From: Mesonia ostreae
GTDB lineage: Bacteria > Bacteroidota > Bacteroidia > Flavobacteriales > Flavobacteriaceae
Assembly: GCF_031845265.1 (NCBI RefSeq)
Contig: NZ_JAVRBG010000001.1
Span: forward strand, 124,001 to 188,000
Length of the DNA stretch: 64,000 bases
Direction of reading: 5' to 3'
Of this stretch, positions 35,440-43,720 are shown piece by piece. Numbering within the stretch: position 1 is the first letter of the stretch; every line of letters begins with the position of its first letter. The position numbers and the translations under genes were made by a program. The notes under the pieces are model-generated. The model was not told where the DNA came from, made no database searches, and worked only from the letters and a program-made list of their open reading frames with translations.

Positions 35440-35803
35440 ATGTATAAAATAATAATAATATAGCAGTAACTAATTTAAATTATTGAGATATCATTAATAA
35501 ATTGTCGTTTTAAAACATATTTATCGGTTAAAGTGTGTTTTTTGCTTTAAAAAATTACTAAAAATATAACTACTTCATTTCAAATTTGAAAAATAGATCA
35601 TTTTATTATAGATATGCTTACCCTACTAATAATAATAATAATAATAGTTGTAAACTAAAGCATATAAATAGCTATTTAACCGTATGCTTCTGCAACTACG
35701 CAGTTGTAAATTTAATGTTACTATTTCCATTTATTTTTTCTGTAATAGTAAAAAAGTAAGTTAAAAAAAAAGTAATTGAGGTGGTTTTTCATACTTTTAC
35801 ACT
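35440..35803. other. AT-rich divergent spacer with TAA tract and nested hairpin
   Basis: It separates the minus-strand paralogue operon from the plus-strand metal island. A (TAA)6TAG microsatellite lies at 35627-35647. It runs into a nested hairpin at 35645-35698: TAGTTG pairs with CAACTA, AAGCATA with TATGCTT, and AATAGCTATT forms the tip. -7-like TACTTTTA lies just before the HYC_CC_PP start. No gene is seen. Confidence 0.5.
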
Positions 35804-36229
35804 ATGAAAAAATTTCTCCACAATGCAATGGCGGTTTTTATGGTAGCTGTAGTTCTTATGACTACCATGTCTTTTACGGTAGATATGCACTATTGCGGAG
35901 AAACATTGGTTGATTTTTCATTTACCCAACAGGTAGAAACCTGCAGGATGGAAAATAATAAAAACGAAAGCCTTGGCAGTTGTGAGAGTCCCAAGATGTC
36001 TAAAGAATCTTGCTGTTCAGATAAACAATTGGTACAGGAAGGACAAGATAACCTTAAAACTTCATTTGATCAGCTTACTTTAGAGCAACAAATTTTTGTT
36101 ACCTCTTTTACATATACCTACATCAATCTATTTGAAGGAACAGAATCTAAACAAATTCCTTTTGTAGATTACGCACCTCCCTTTGTCAAACGGGATGTGC
36201 AAGTGCTGCACCAAACCTTTTTAATTTAA
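35804..36229 (+). CDS. HYC_CC_PP family protein
   Basis: 141 residues with a hydrophobic N-terminal segment (about 8-26). The three family hallmarks are present: HYC at 29-31 (VDMHYCGETLVDFS), a CC pair in SKESCCSDKQ near residue 69, and PP in YAPPF near the C-terminus. In Bacteroidota this family commonly sits before CusA-type efflux genes. A role in periplasmic metal sensing or trafficking is inferred from the Cys/His content and context. It is followed 132 bp later by cusA. Confidence 0.88.
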   Translation: MKKFLHNAMAVFMVAVVLMTTMSFTVDMHYCGETLVDFSFTQQVETCRMENNKNESLGSCESPKMSKESCCSDKQLVQEGQDNLKTSFDQLTLEQQIFVTSFTYTYINLFEGTESKQIPFVDYAPPFVKRDVQVLHQTFLI

Positions 36230-36361
36230 AATATTAGACACTCCCCGCTTTTACTGGGGAAATAAGCCCAGCAGTATTTCTGTTTTGGGCAAATTTTGTT
36301 GTTTCTCGTGGTTAGAAATAACGCTTCAGCTTTCTTATAACTGTCTAATACATTACATCTC

Positions 36362-39300
36362 ATGCTCAATAAAAGCATCAAATTTCTTATAGAAAATAAA
36401 TTGATTGCTATTTTGCTTTTGGTTTTATTTATAGGATGGGGACTTATACACGCGCCGTTTAATTGGAATATGGGTGGCTTGCCTACCAATCCCGTAGCCG
36501 TTGATGCCATTCCTGATATTGGCGAAAACCAGCAAATCGTTTTTACCAAATGGGAAGGTCGCTCGCCGCAAGATATTGAAGACCAAATTACCTACCCCCT
36601 AACCACGTCCTTATTGGGTATTCCTGGGGTAAAAACTATTCGTAGTTCTTCTATGTTTGGCTTTTCTAGTATTTACATCATTTTTGAAGAAGATGTAGAA
36701 TTCTACTGGTCTAGAAGTCGTATTTTAGAAAAACTCAATTCCCTACCGGCTAATTTATTACCTAATGATGCTCAACCCGCTTTGGGCCCAGATGCAACAG
36801 GATTAGGACAGGTATTTTGGTACACCTTAGAAGGCAGAGACACCCAAGGCAAGGTTACAGGAGGCTGGGATTTACATGAACTTCGCAGCATACAGGATTA
36901 CTATGTTAAATATGGTTTGTCATCGGCAAGCGGAGTTGCAGAAGTAGCCTCTATTGGAGGTTATGTACAAGAATACCAAATTGATGTTGACCCAGAAAAA
37001 ATGCGTCAGTATAATATCGGTTTAACCGAAGTTGTAAATGCTGTGAAAGAATCTAACCAAGATATTGGTGCACAGACTTTAGAAATAAATCAAGCTGAAT
37101 ATTTAGTACGCGGATTAGGTTATGTAAAATCGATCGCCGATATTGAAAATGCAGTAATCACTTCAGAAAACTTTACCTCCATTCGCATAAAAGATCTAGC
37201 GCGGGTGCAGTTAGGACCAGAAACAAGGCGTGGTATTCTAGATAAAGAAGGCGCAGAAGTGGTTGGTGGTGTCGTTGTGGCTAGGTATGGCGCCAATCCC
37301 TTAGAGGTTATTAATAATGTAAAAGATCAAATTGCCGAAATTTCCTCTGGTCTTCCCACAAAAATTTTAGCCGATGGCCGCACCTCAAAATTAACGATTG
37401 TACCTTTTTACGACCGTTCTCAGTTGATTCAAGAAACCCTATTTACGCTTAATGAGGCTCTTACGCTAGAAATTTTAATCACCATTCTTGTGATTATCGT
37501 TATGGTTTTTAATTTAAGAGCATCTATTCTTATTTCTGGTCTGCTGCCTGTTGCGGTTCTTATGGTTTTTATTACCATGAAACTTTTTGATGTAGATGCC
37601 AATATTGTTGCGCTCTCTGGGATTGCGATTGCCATTGGTACTATGGTAGATGTGGGCGTCATCCTCGCCGAAAATATGATTCGGCATCTAGAAGAAAATG
37701 ACAATCATACTATTGAGAGTGAAAAACTTGGCATAAATACAGTTATATATAATGCTACCGCAGAGGTTTCGGGAGCTATTCTCACTGCGGTTCTCACCAC
37801 CATTATTAGTTTTCTACCCGTTTTTACGATGATTGGCGCAGAGGGTAAATTATTTAGACCGCTTGCTTTTACCAAAACGATGGCCATTGCTGCCTCGCTA
37901 ATTATCGCACTTTTCTTAATTCCACCAATAGCCGCATTTTTGTTTAGAAAAGTGAGCATAAAAAAAACGTTTAGGTATGTAATCTATTCGTTGCTTGTGG
38001 TGTTGGGCATTGCAATTATCATTTACGGTAATGCATTGGGTTGCGTACTTATTGCTTACGGCCTTAACGGATTTTGGTTTAGTAAGAATTCAGCAGAGAA
38101 ACAACTCATCGCTATTTCTAAGTTTCGTTTCTTCGTTTCTCAAAATCTCGTAAACGTCATCATTTCCGCGGCAGCGATTGTATTGTTATTAGCTGAATAT
38201 TGGCGTCCCTTAGGTTTTGATAGAAGCATCGCTATAAATCTACTTTTTGTAGGAATCATCTGCTTTGGTTTGCTAGGTATCTTCTCTGTATTTCAAAACT
38301 ATTATCACAAGATTTTGAGTTGGGCACTTCAAAACCGAATCTTATTTTTAATGATTCCCACTACCGTATTGGTTCTAGGGATCCTTATTATGAGAAATAC
38401 GGGTAAAGAGTTTATGCCCGCGCTTAATGAAGGTTCATTTTTATTAATGCCTACTTCCCTACCCCACGCTGGTGTAGAGGAAAATAAACGTGTTTTGCAA
38501 CAGCTTGATATGGCGGTTGTCAGTATTCCTGAAATTGAAACCGTAGTAGGAAAAGCAGGTAGAACAGAATCTGCGCTCGATCCCGCACCCATGTCGATGT
38601 ATGAAAATGTAATTTTGTATAAGTCTGAATATGCCGTAAATGCTGTAGGCGAGAAACAACGTTTTAAAGTGAATGAAGACGGGTTTTTTATGCTGAAGAA
38701 TGATAAGTTATTCTTTAATACAAATATAGAGGTCAGTTCGAGCGTAGTCAAGAACGCTAGGAATAACGGAAGCATCTCGACTGCACTAAATGTGACCCGC
38801 AAGAATCTCATTCCCGATGAAGACGGAGCGTATTTTAGAAACTGGCGACCAGAAATACAATCGCCAGATGATATTTGGAACGAGATTGTAAAAGTCACCA
38901 AACTGCCGGGAGTTACTTCTGCTCCAAAATTGCAACCCATAGAAACCCGACTGGTGATGTTGCAAACAGGTATGCGAGCTCCCATGGGTATAAAAGTTAT
39001 GGGACCCGATTTAAAAACCATAGAAAATTTTGGCTTAGAACTAGAAGAGATTTTAAAGCAAGCTGAAGGGGTTAAAGAACAAGCCGTTTTTGCAGATCGT
39101 ATTGTAGGAAAACCTTACTTATTAATCGATATAAAAAGAGATCAATTAGCAAGATATGGTATCTCAATTGCAAAAGTGCAACAAGTGCTACAAGTGGCGG
39201 TTGGTGGTATGCCGCTTACTCAAACGGTAGAAGGTCGAGAGCGTTATGGGGTACGAGTGCGCTATCCTAGAGAACTACGTTCAAATCCAGATAAAATAAA

Positions 39301-40153
39301 AGACATCTATGTTCCCGTTGCAAATGGAAGCCAGGTGCCGTTGGGCGATTTGGTAGAAATTAAGTATGAGCAAGGACCTCAAGTTATAAAAAGTGAAGAT
39401 ACCTTCTTAATTGGCTATGTGTTGTTTGATAAATTGGATGGCTTTGCGGAAGTAGATGTGGTAGAAAACGCACAAGCACTCATCAAAGAGAAAATTGAAA
39501 ATGCTGAGTTGACCATTCCTAAAGGGGTGAGTTACAATTTTACAGGAACCTATGAAAATCAATTACGCGCAGAGAAGACACTGGCGCTCGTGGTTCCCTT
39601 ATCCTTAATTATCATTTTCATTATTTTATATTTTCAGTTTAAATCGGTTGCTACTTCGCTGATGATTTTTACAGGTATCGCTGTGGCATTTGCTGGTGGC
39701 TTTGTGATGATTTGGCTTTACGGACAGGATTGGTTTTTCAATTTTAATTTATTTGGTGAAAATATGCGTGAGCTTTTTAATATGAAAACCATCAATCTAA
39801 GTGTAGCGGTTTGGGTTGGTTTTATTGCCTTGTTTGGGATCGCTACAGACGACGGTGTCGTGATGGCCACCTACCTAACACAAACTTTTGATAGAACAAA
39901 GCCTACAGATAAAAAAGCAATACGAAGCGCAACTTTAGAAGCCGCAGGAAAAAGAATTAGACCTTGTTTAATGACTACCGTAACGACCGTTCTTGCCCTG
40001 CTTCCCGTTTTAACTTCTACAGGTAAAGGAAGTGATATTATGATTCCAATGGCCATTCCCATTTTTGGAGGAATGCTTATTGACGTCACTTCCTATTTTC
40101 TTGTGCCCGTGCTGTATAGCTGGAAAGCCGAGTGGAAGGTGAGAAGGTTATAA
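36362..40153 (+). CDS. cusA: CusA/CzcA heavy-metal RND efflux pump
   Basis: This inner-membrane, proton-driven pump of the HME-RND family exports Cu+/Ag+ or divalent metals through a tripartite channel. It has 1263 residues. It opens MLNKSIKFLIENKLIAILLLV and shows NPVAVDAIPDIGENQQIVFTKWEGRSPQDIEDQITYPL, MFGFSSIYIIFEEDVEFYWSRSRILE and DATGLGQVFWYTLEG, all CusA-like. FGIATDDGVVMATYLTQTF near the end is the second membrane signature. It is about 200 residues longer than E. coli CusA. The extra parts are a membrane insert near residues 540-640 and a periplasmic one near 770-830, as is usual for Bacteroidota forms. Its partners CusC-like and CusB are downstream. Confidence 0.95.
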   Translation: MLNKSIKFLIENKLIAILLLVLFIGWGLIHAPFNWNMGGLPTNPVAVDAIPDIGENQQIVFTKWEGRSPQDIEDQITYPLTTSLLGIPGVKTIRSSSMFGFSSIYIIFEEDVEFYWSRSRILEKLNSLPANLLPNDAQPALGPDATGLGQVFWYTLEGRDTQGKVTGGWDLHELRSIQDYYVKYGLSSASGVAEVASIGGYVQEYQIDVDPEKMRQYNIGLTEVVNAVKESNQDIGAQTLEINQAEYLVRGLGYVKSIADIENAVITSENFTSIRIKDLARVQLGPETRRGILDKEGAEVVGGVVVARYGANPLEVINNVKDQIAEISSGLPTKILADGRTSKLTIVPFYDRSQLIQETLFTLNEALTLEILITILVIIVMVFNLRASILISGLLPVAVLMVFITMKLFDVDANIVALSGIAIAIGTMVDVGVILAENMIRHLEENDNHTIESEKLGINTVIYNATAEVSGAILTAVLTTIISFLPVFTMIGAEGKLFRPLAFTKTMAIAASLIIALFLIPPIAAFLFRKVSIKKTFRYVIYSLLVVLGIAIIIYGNALGCVLIAYGLNGFWFSKNSAEKQLIAISKFRFFVSQNLVNVIISAAAIVLLLAEYWRPLGFDRSIAINLLFVGIICFGLLGIFSVFQNYYHKILSWALQNRILFLMIPTTVLVLGILIMRNTGKEFMPALNEGSFLLMPTSLPHAGVEENKRVLQQLDMAVVSIPEIETVVGKAGRTESALDPAPMSMYENVILYKSEYAVNAVGEKQRFKVNEDGFFMLKNDKLFFNTNIEVSSSVVKNARNNGSISTALNVTRKNLIPDEDGAYFRNWRPEIQSPDDIWNEIVKVTKLPGVTSAPKLQPIETRLVMLQTGMRAPMGIKVMGPDLKTIENFGLELEEILKQAEGVKEQAVFADRIVGKPYLLIDIKRDQLARYGISIAKVQQVLQVAVGGMPLTQTVEGRERYGVRVRYPRELRSNPDKIKDIYVPVANGSQVPLGDLVEIKYEQGPQVIKSEDTFLIGYVLFDKLDGFAEVDVVENAQALIKEKIENAELTIPKGVSYNFTGTYENQLRAEKTLALVVPLSLIIIFIILYFQFKSVATSLMIFTGIAVAFAGGFVMIWLYGQDWFFNFNLFGENMRELFNMKTINLSVAVWVGFIALFGIATDDGVVMATYLTQTFDRTKPTDKKAIRSATLEAAGKRIRPCLMTTVTTVLALLPVLTSTGKGSDIMIPMAIPIFGGMLIDVTSYFLVPVLYSWKAEWKVRRL

Positions 40154-40158
40154 GCTAT

Positions 40159-40271
40159 AGGTTGGAGGTTGGAGGTTGGAGATTAGAGATTAGAGATTAG
40201 AGATTAGAGACTAGAAATTAAAAAGTGAAAAACTTGAGGTTAGAAGTTAGAGGTTAGAGGTTAGAAGTTGG
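40159..40271 (+). repeat. Heptanucleotide array, left of the four-helix-bundle gene
   Basis: There are eight contiguous heptamers at 40159-40214: AGGTTGG x3, AGATTAG x4, AGACTAG. After a short gap five more follow at 40237-40271: AGGTTAG, AAGTTAG, AGGTTAG x2, AAGTTGG. The consensus is ARRTTRG. The array begins 5 bp after the cusA stop. Confidence 0.9.
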
Positions 40272-40289
40272 AAATTAATTAAAGAAATT

Positions 40290-40655
40290 ATGATAAAATC
40301 GTATAAAAATTTAAAGGTACATCAAGAAGCGTTTTCATTGGCGATGGATATTTTTTGGCGAACCAGAAAATTTCCGAAGGTAGAAATATATTCACTCACT
40401 TCACAAATCGTGCGCTCATCGCGTTCGGTTTCTGCAAACATAAGTGAAGGCTGGGGCAAACGAATGTATGAAGCTGTATTTAAACAACAACTTATAAATG
40501 CTTTAGGTTCAAATACCGAAACTCAGGATTGGCTTGATTATGCGTTAGAGTGCAAATATTTAAATAAAGAAGAGCATTCGGAGTTTTCTAAGAAAAATAG
40601 CCAAATAGGAAAAATGTTGACAAAATTGTATCAAAATTGGAAAAGCTATGAATAA
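40290..40655 (+). CDS. Four-helix-bundle protein (S23/IVS, PF05635 type)
   Basis: 121 residues with the typical pattern YKNLKVHQEAFSLAMDIFWRTRKFPKVEIYSLTSQIVRSSRSVSANISEGWGKR, then LGSNTETQDWLDYALECKYL and a final long helix. The family was first found inside 23S rRNA intervening sequences, and related folds (Avd) serve diversity-generating retroelements; its cellular function is unclear. Here it interrupts the cusA-cusC order and lies between inverted heptamer arrays. Its stop overlaps the start of the TolC-family gene by 8 bp. Confidence 0.9.
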   Translation: MIKSYKNLKVHQEAFSLAMDIFWRTRKFPKVEIYSLTSQIVRSSRSVSANISEGWGKRMYEAVFKQQLINALGSNTETQDWLDYALECKYLNKEEHSEFSKKNSQIGKMLTKLYQNWKSYE

Positions 40656-41955
40656 TTTAAAAGCCATAAAAAGAATAGAGAAAATACAAATATTAAAATC
40701 AATATTTCTACGCTACATTTCCAGCTTCCAGCTTCCAGCTTCCAACTTCCAGATTTCAACACTATTGTTTTGTATGTTGATAGGCAGTTTTTGTTATTCC
40801 CAAAATTTGCAATCCTACATTGACGTCGCTATTTCAAACAATCCAGAAATTCAAAAATTTGATTTTCAATATAAGATTGCTTTAGAGAAGATTGAGGAAG
40901 TCAACAGCTTGCCCAACACAGAGTTTAGTGCAGGTGTAATGGCGCTAGCGCCCAAGATGGAAATGCCTATGGAGCGTTTTAAAATTTCTGCTATGCAAAT
41001 GTTGCCTTGGTTTGGCACCTTATCTTCACGAAAAGATTATGCCGCTTCCATGGCAGAAAGTGAATATGCTGAAGTGAATATTGCTAAGCGAAAACTGGCA
41101 CGCTCCATATCGCAGCTTTATTATTTACTTTATGAAATTAGAGCAAAACAAGAAGTTCTCCTTAAAAACATAAAGCTTTTAGAAACCTATGAACAACTTG
41201 CACTTACCTCTATTGAAGTGGGACAGGCTTCTGCTGTAGATGTTTTACGACTACAGATAAGACAAAATGAATTACAACAAAAAATTGACGTTTTAAAAGA
41301 AGAAAATAAAGGGATTCAAGCAGCTATGAATAGTCTCCTTAATAGGCCTTTTGATGAAGAAATAACGATATTTTCTACGCTTATCATTCCAGAAAACGAT
41401 GTTACACTTAATTATGAGCGTCTATCTATTCATCCAGAATTGATTCAATATGAAAAAATCTATAACTCTGTTGAGCAGTTGGAGCTCCTTAATCAAAAGG
41501 AAAGAAAGCCCGTTATAGGAATTGGTTTAGAGTATATAAATATGAAAGACAGCCCCATGATCACCAGTTCTTACAAAGATATGTTGATGCCTATGTTTAG
41601 CTTATCTGTGCCCATTTTTAATAAAAAATTTTCATCCCAAACCAAACAAAATAAATTAAAATTGAAAGAGATTGAAGCGCAAAAAAAAGAACGTCTTAAT
41701 TCTTTACAGGCAGATTTATCTAAAGCTATTGCGCTGCGTAATCAAGCAAAAATTAAGTTTGATACTCAAGCGAAAAATTTAAAACAAGCCAAAGATGCCG
41801 AAGAAATTCTTATTAAAAATTACGAGACCGGCAGCATCAATTTTAATGATGTACTAGATATTCAAGAGCTACAACTCAAGTTTCAAATGAATCAAATAGA
41901 ATCGGTGCAAACCTATTATGTGCAACAATCTATTGTTAACTACTTCATACAATAA
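40648..41955 (+). CDS. TolC-family outer-membrane channel (CusC-like)
   Basis: The outer-membrane component of the metal efflux system, 435 residues in this reading. The TolC core begins NLQSYIDVAISNNPEIQKFDFQYKIALEKIEEVNSLPNTEFSAGV and has the coiled-coil repeats of the family; METFQQL-type signatures recur (ETYEQLALTSIEVGQASAVDVLRLQIRQNELQQ). The signal peptide (STLLFCMLIGSFCYSQ) is preceded by an odd 35-residue extension encoded partly by the right heptamer array. The ATG at 40648 overlaps the preceding stop codon. The original start was probably lost when the array and upstream gene arrived. Confidence 0.88.
   Translation: MNNLKAIKRIEKIQILKSIFLRYISSFQLPASNFQISTLLFCMLIGSFCYSQNLQSYIDVAISNNPEIQKFDFQYKIALEKIEEVNSLPNTEFSAGVMALAPKMEMPMERFKISAMQMLPWFGTLSSRKDYAASMAESEYAEVNIAKRKLARSISQLYYLLYEIRAKQEVLLKNIKLLETYEQLALTSIEVGQASAVDVLRLQIRQNELQQKIDVLKEENKGIQAAMNSLLNRPFDEEITIFSTLIIPENDVTLNYERLSIHPELIQYEKIYNSVEQLELLNQKERKPVIGIGLEYINMKDSPMITSSYKDMLMPMFSLSVPIFNKKFSSQTKQNKLKLKEIEAQKKERLNSLQADLSKAIALRNQAKIKFDTQAKNLKQAKDAEEILIKNYETGSINFNDVLDIQELQLKFQMNQIESVQTYYVQQSIVNYFIQ
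40721..40755 (-). repeat. Heptanucleotide array, right of the four-helix-bundle gene (inverted)
   Basis: Five heptamers on the plus strand: CCAGCTT x3, CCAACTT, CCAGATT. Read on the minus strand they are AATCTGG, AAGTTGG, AAGCTGG x3, the same type as the left array (AAGTTGG is shared). The two arrays thus form an inverted pair. This one is translated as part of the TolC protein's N-terminal extension. Confidence 0.85.
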
Positions 41956-41957
41956 TT

Positions 41958-42524
41958 ATGATTAAGACTATCTACCTCAAAAATATGGTGTGCGAGCGTT
42001 GCATCAAAGTGCTTAAAAATGAAATTGAAGCACAGCAAATAGAATTGCAAGAAATTGAACTAGGCCGTTTACAGCTGAATTTTAAAAATGATAAAGAAAT
42101 AGAACAGGTAGAAGCGATTATTAAAAATAACGGATTTGAACGTATTAATTCTACTGAAGAAAAAGTAACCGAGCAGGTTAAATTACAACTTATTCAAATG
42201 TTGCATAGACTTCCGCTTCAAATAGAAGAAAAATTATCAACGTATTTAGCAAAACACATCAATCAAGACTATTCAAAAATCAGTAAAATATTTTCCCATA
42301 CAGAAGAAATTACGATAGAAAAGTACTTTATAAAACTAAAGATTGAAAAGGTGAAAGAACTCATTCAGGCCAATGAAAAAAATTTCACAGAAATAAGTCA
42401 GCTTTTAGATTACAGCCATATCAACCATTTAAGCCGACAGTTTAAAGCAGAAACTGGGTTGAGTTTGTCTCAGTATAAATCTCAACACCAAAATTTTAGG
42501 AATCCTCTAGACCAAATTGTATAG
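41958..42524 (+). CDS. HMA-like domain fused to AraC-type DNA-binding domain
   Basis: 188 residues. Residues 1-65 look like a heavy-metal-associated (ferredoxin-like) domain: MIKTIYLKNMVCERCIKVLKNEI with Cys12-x-x-Cys15, and an ending KNNGFERINS. Residues about 95-180 form an AraC-type double helix-turn-helix: YFIKLKIEKVKELIQANEKNFTEISQLLDYSHINHLSRQFKAETGLSLSQYK. A metal-responsive regulator of the surrounding island is the simplest reading. It starts 2 bp after the TolC gene. Confidence 0.85.
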   Translation: MIKTIYLKNMVCERCIKVLKNEIEAQQIELQEIELGRLQLNFKNDKEIEQVEAIIKNNGFERINSTEEKVTEQVKLQLIQMLHRLPLQIEEKLSTYLAKHINQDYSKISKIFSHTEEITIEKYFIKLKIEKVKELIQANEKNFTEISQLLDYSHINHLSRQFKAETGLSLSQYKSQHQNFRNPLDQIV

Positions 42525-42602
42525 ATATGAACCAATATTATGACACAAGTTACTGAATTTCAGCAGTAATTTTATAAATTATTAATTATTAAAATATATA
42601 TC

Positions 42603-42923
42603 ATGAAAAATCAAAAATTAATTGATGCCTTAAACAATTGTATTACACACTGTAATTACTGTGCAGACGCTTGTTTGGATACAGAGAATATTAAAATGAT
42701 GGTAGATTGTATTCGTACAGATAGAGCTTGCGCTGAAATATGTGCTGCAACGGTAAAACTTTTAGCGATGAATTCTCCATTTGCCAAAGAAATGGTAGAG
42801 AAATGTCACAAAATTTGTACACAATGTGCAGATGAATGTGAAAAACATGACCACCAGCATTGTAAAAATTGTGCTGAAGCTTGCAGAACTTGCGCTGAAG
42901 CCTGTAAAGCTTATTTGGCTTAA
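42603..42923 (+). CDS. Four-helix-bundle copper-storage protein (Csp/DUF326 type)
   Basis: 106 residues with 16 cysteines, mostly in CxxxC spacing along helices: NNCITHCNYCADACLD, CIRTDRACAEICAATV, EKCHKICTQCADECEK and HCKNCAEACRTCAEACKAYLA. This is the pattern of Csp proteins, which fill a helical bundle with Cu(I). It has no signal peptide, so a cytosolic copper store (Csp3-like) is likely. A strong terminator follows directly, which may raise its message level relative to downstream genes. Confidence 0.92.
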   Translation: MKNQKLIDALNNCITHCNYCADACLDTENIKMMVDCIRTDRACAEICAATVKLLAMNSPFAKEMVEKCHKICTQCADECEKHDHQHCKNCAEACRTCAEACKAYLA

Positions 42924-42932
42924 CAACTTTTG

Positions 42933-42966
42933 AGATTCTTGCTCCTTTGGAGCAAGAATCTTTTTA
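42933..42966 (+). terminator. Intrinsic terminator after the copper-storage gene
   Basis: GATTCTTGCTCC (42934-42945) and GGAGCAAGAATC (42949-42960) form a perfect 12-bp stem with a TTT loop, followed by TTTTT. Confidence 0.92.
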
Positions 42967-42981
42967 TAAAAAAAAGTAGAA

Positions 42982-43571
42982 ATGAAACTAATAAAAAGAA
43001 GTTTAGGAACAGTAGCTCTCGCTACAAGCCTCATATTAAGCGTATCTTGCAATGATGCCAACAATAAAGAGACAACAAGTACAACAGAAAGTGAAGTGCA
43101 ACCAGAAGCTACCAAAAATTCTAGTGCCATTGCGATAAATGATAGTCAGGAGTCAAACTCCGAAATTATTTTAAAAGACTATTTTAATTTAAAAGATGCT
43201 TTGGTTAATGATGATTCTAGTAAAGCAAGTGAATTAGGAAAAAATTATCAAACTCTTTAAAGTCATTTAAAGCTTCGAGCTTTTCAGGTAATGAGCAAAA
43301 AGAATTAGAATCTATCGCAAGTAAAGCTCAAAAACATGCCGAAGAAATGAGTACAAGTGACATCGCAGCACAACGTGAACACTTTAAGCTTGTGAGTGAG
43401 CATATTACAAATATGGTTGCCATTACAGGAACAGAAGAAAAACTATATGAGCAATTTTGCCCTATGTATGACGGTGGTACGGCTTGGCTAAGCACTAAAG
43501 AGGAGATAAGAAACCCTTATTTTGGTAGTCAGATGCTAAAATGCGGGAAGGTACAGCGAGAAATTAACTAG
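42982..43571 (+). pseudogene. DUF3347 lipoprotein gene broken by a one-base frameshift
   Basis: The first frame (42982-43260) gives a lipoprotein signal MKLIKRSLGTVALATSLILS then VSCND, and ends GKNYQTL-stop. The reading continues in another frame from about 43254: NSLKSFKASSFSGNEQKELESIASKAQKHAEEM to FCPMYDGGTAWLSTKEEIRNPYFGSQMLKCGKV, the DUF3347 C-terminal signature. The shift corresponds to loss of one base near CTCTTTAAAG (43253-43262). Together the parts would make a normal-length protein of about 195 residues. It may be a true pseudogene, a sequencing error, or frameshifting. Related to the C-terminus of CusB. Confidence 0.85.
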
Positions 43572-43575
43572 TCTT

Positions 43576-43617
43576 GGGTTGTAGATCTTAGGTTGTAGGT
43601 TGTAGGTTGTAGGTTGT
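43576..43617 (+). repeat. Heptanucleotide array upstream of copA
   Basis: GGGTTGT, AGATCTT, then four AGGTTGT. It has the same 7-bp period and purine/T pattern as the arrays at 40159-40271, and begins 5 bp after the end of the DUF3347 gene, just as that array begins 5 bp after cusA. Confidence 0.85.
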
Positions 43618-43720
43618 AGGAATTATAAATTTTGAATTATGAAATAGTTAAATTTCATATTTGAGATAAGAATTTTGTAGATTGAGAATAGCTGAGGAAG
43701 AATTATTGAAAGAAAATATA

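Noticed and set aside
36226..36549. Minus-strand reading frame between the HYC_CC_PP gene and cusA
   Set aside because: It overlaps the certain start of cusA and shows no family resemblance.
38329..39021. Long antisense reading frame (230 codons) inside cusA
   Set aside because: It is a mirror of the cusA coding frame; the sequence has no domain or start context.
42603..42923. Cysteine-rich protein considered as a ferredoxin
   Set aside because: The CxxxC helical spacing throughout fits copper-storage bundles, not Fe-S cluster motifs.
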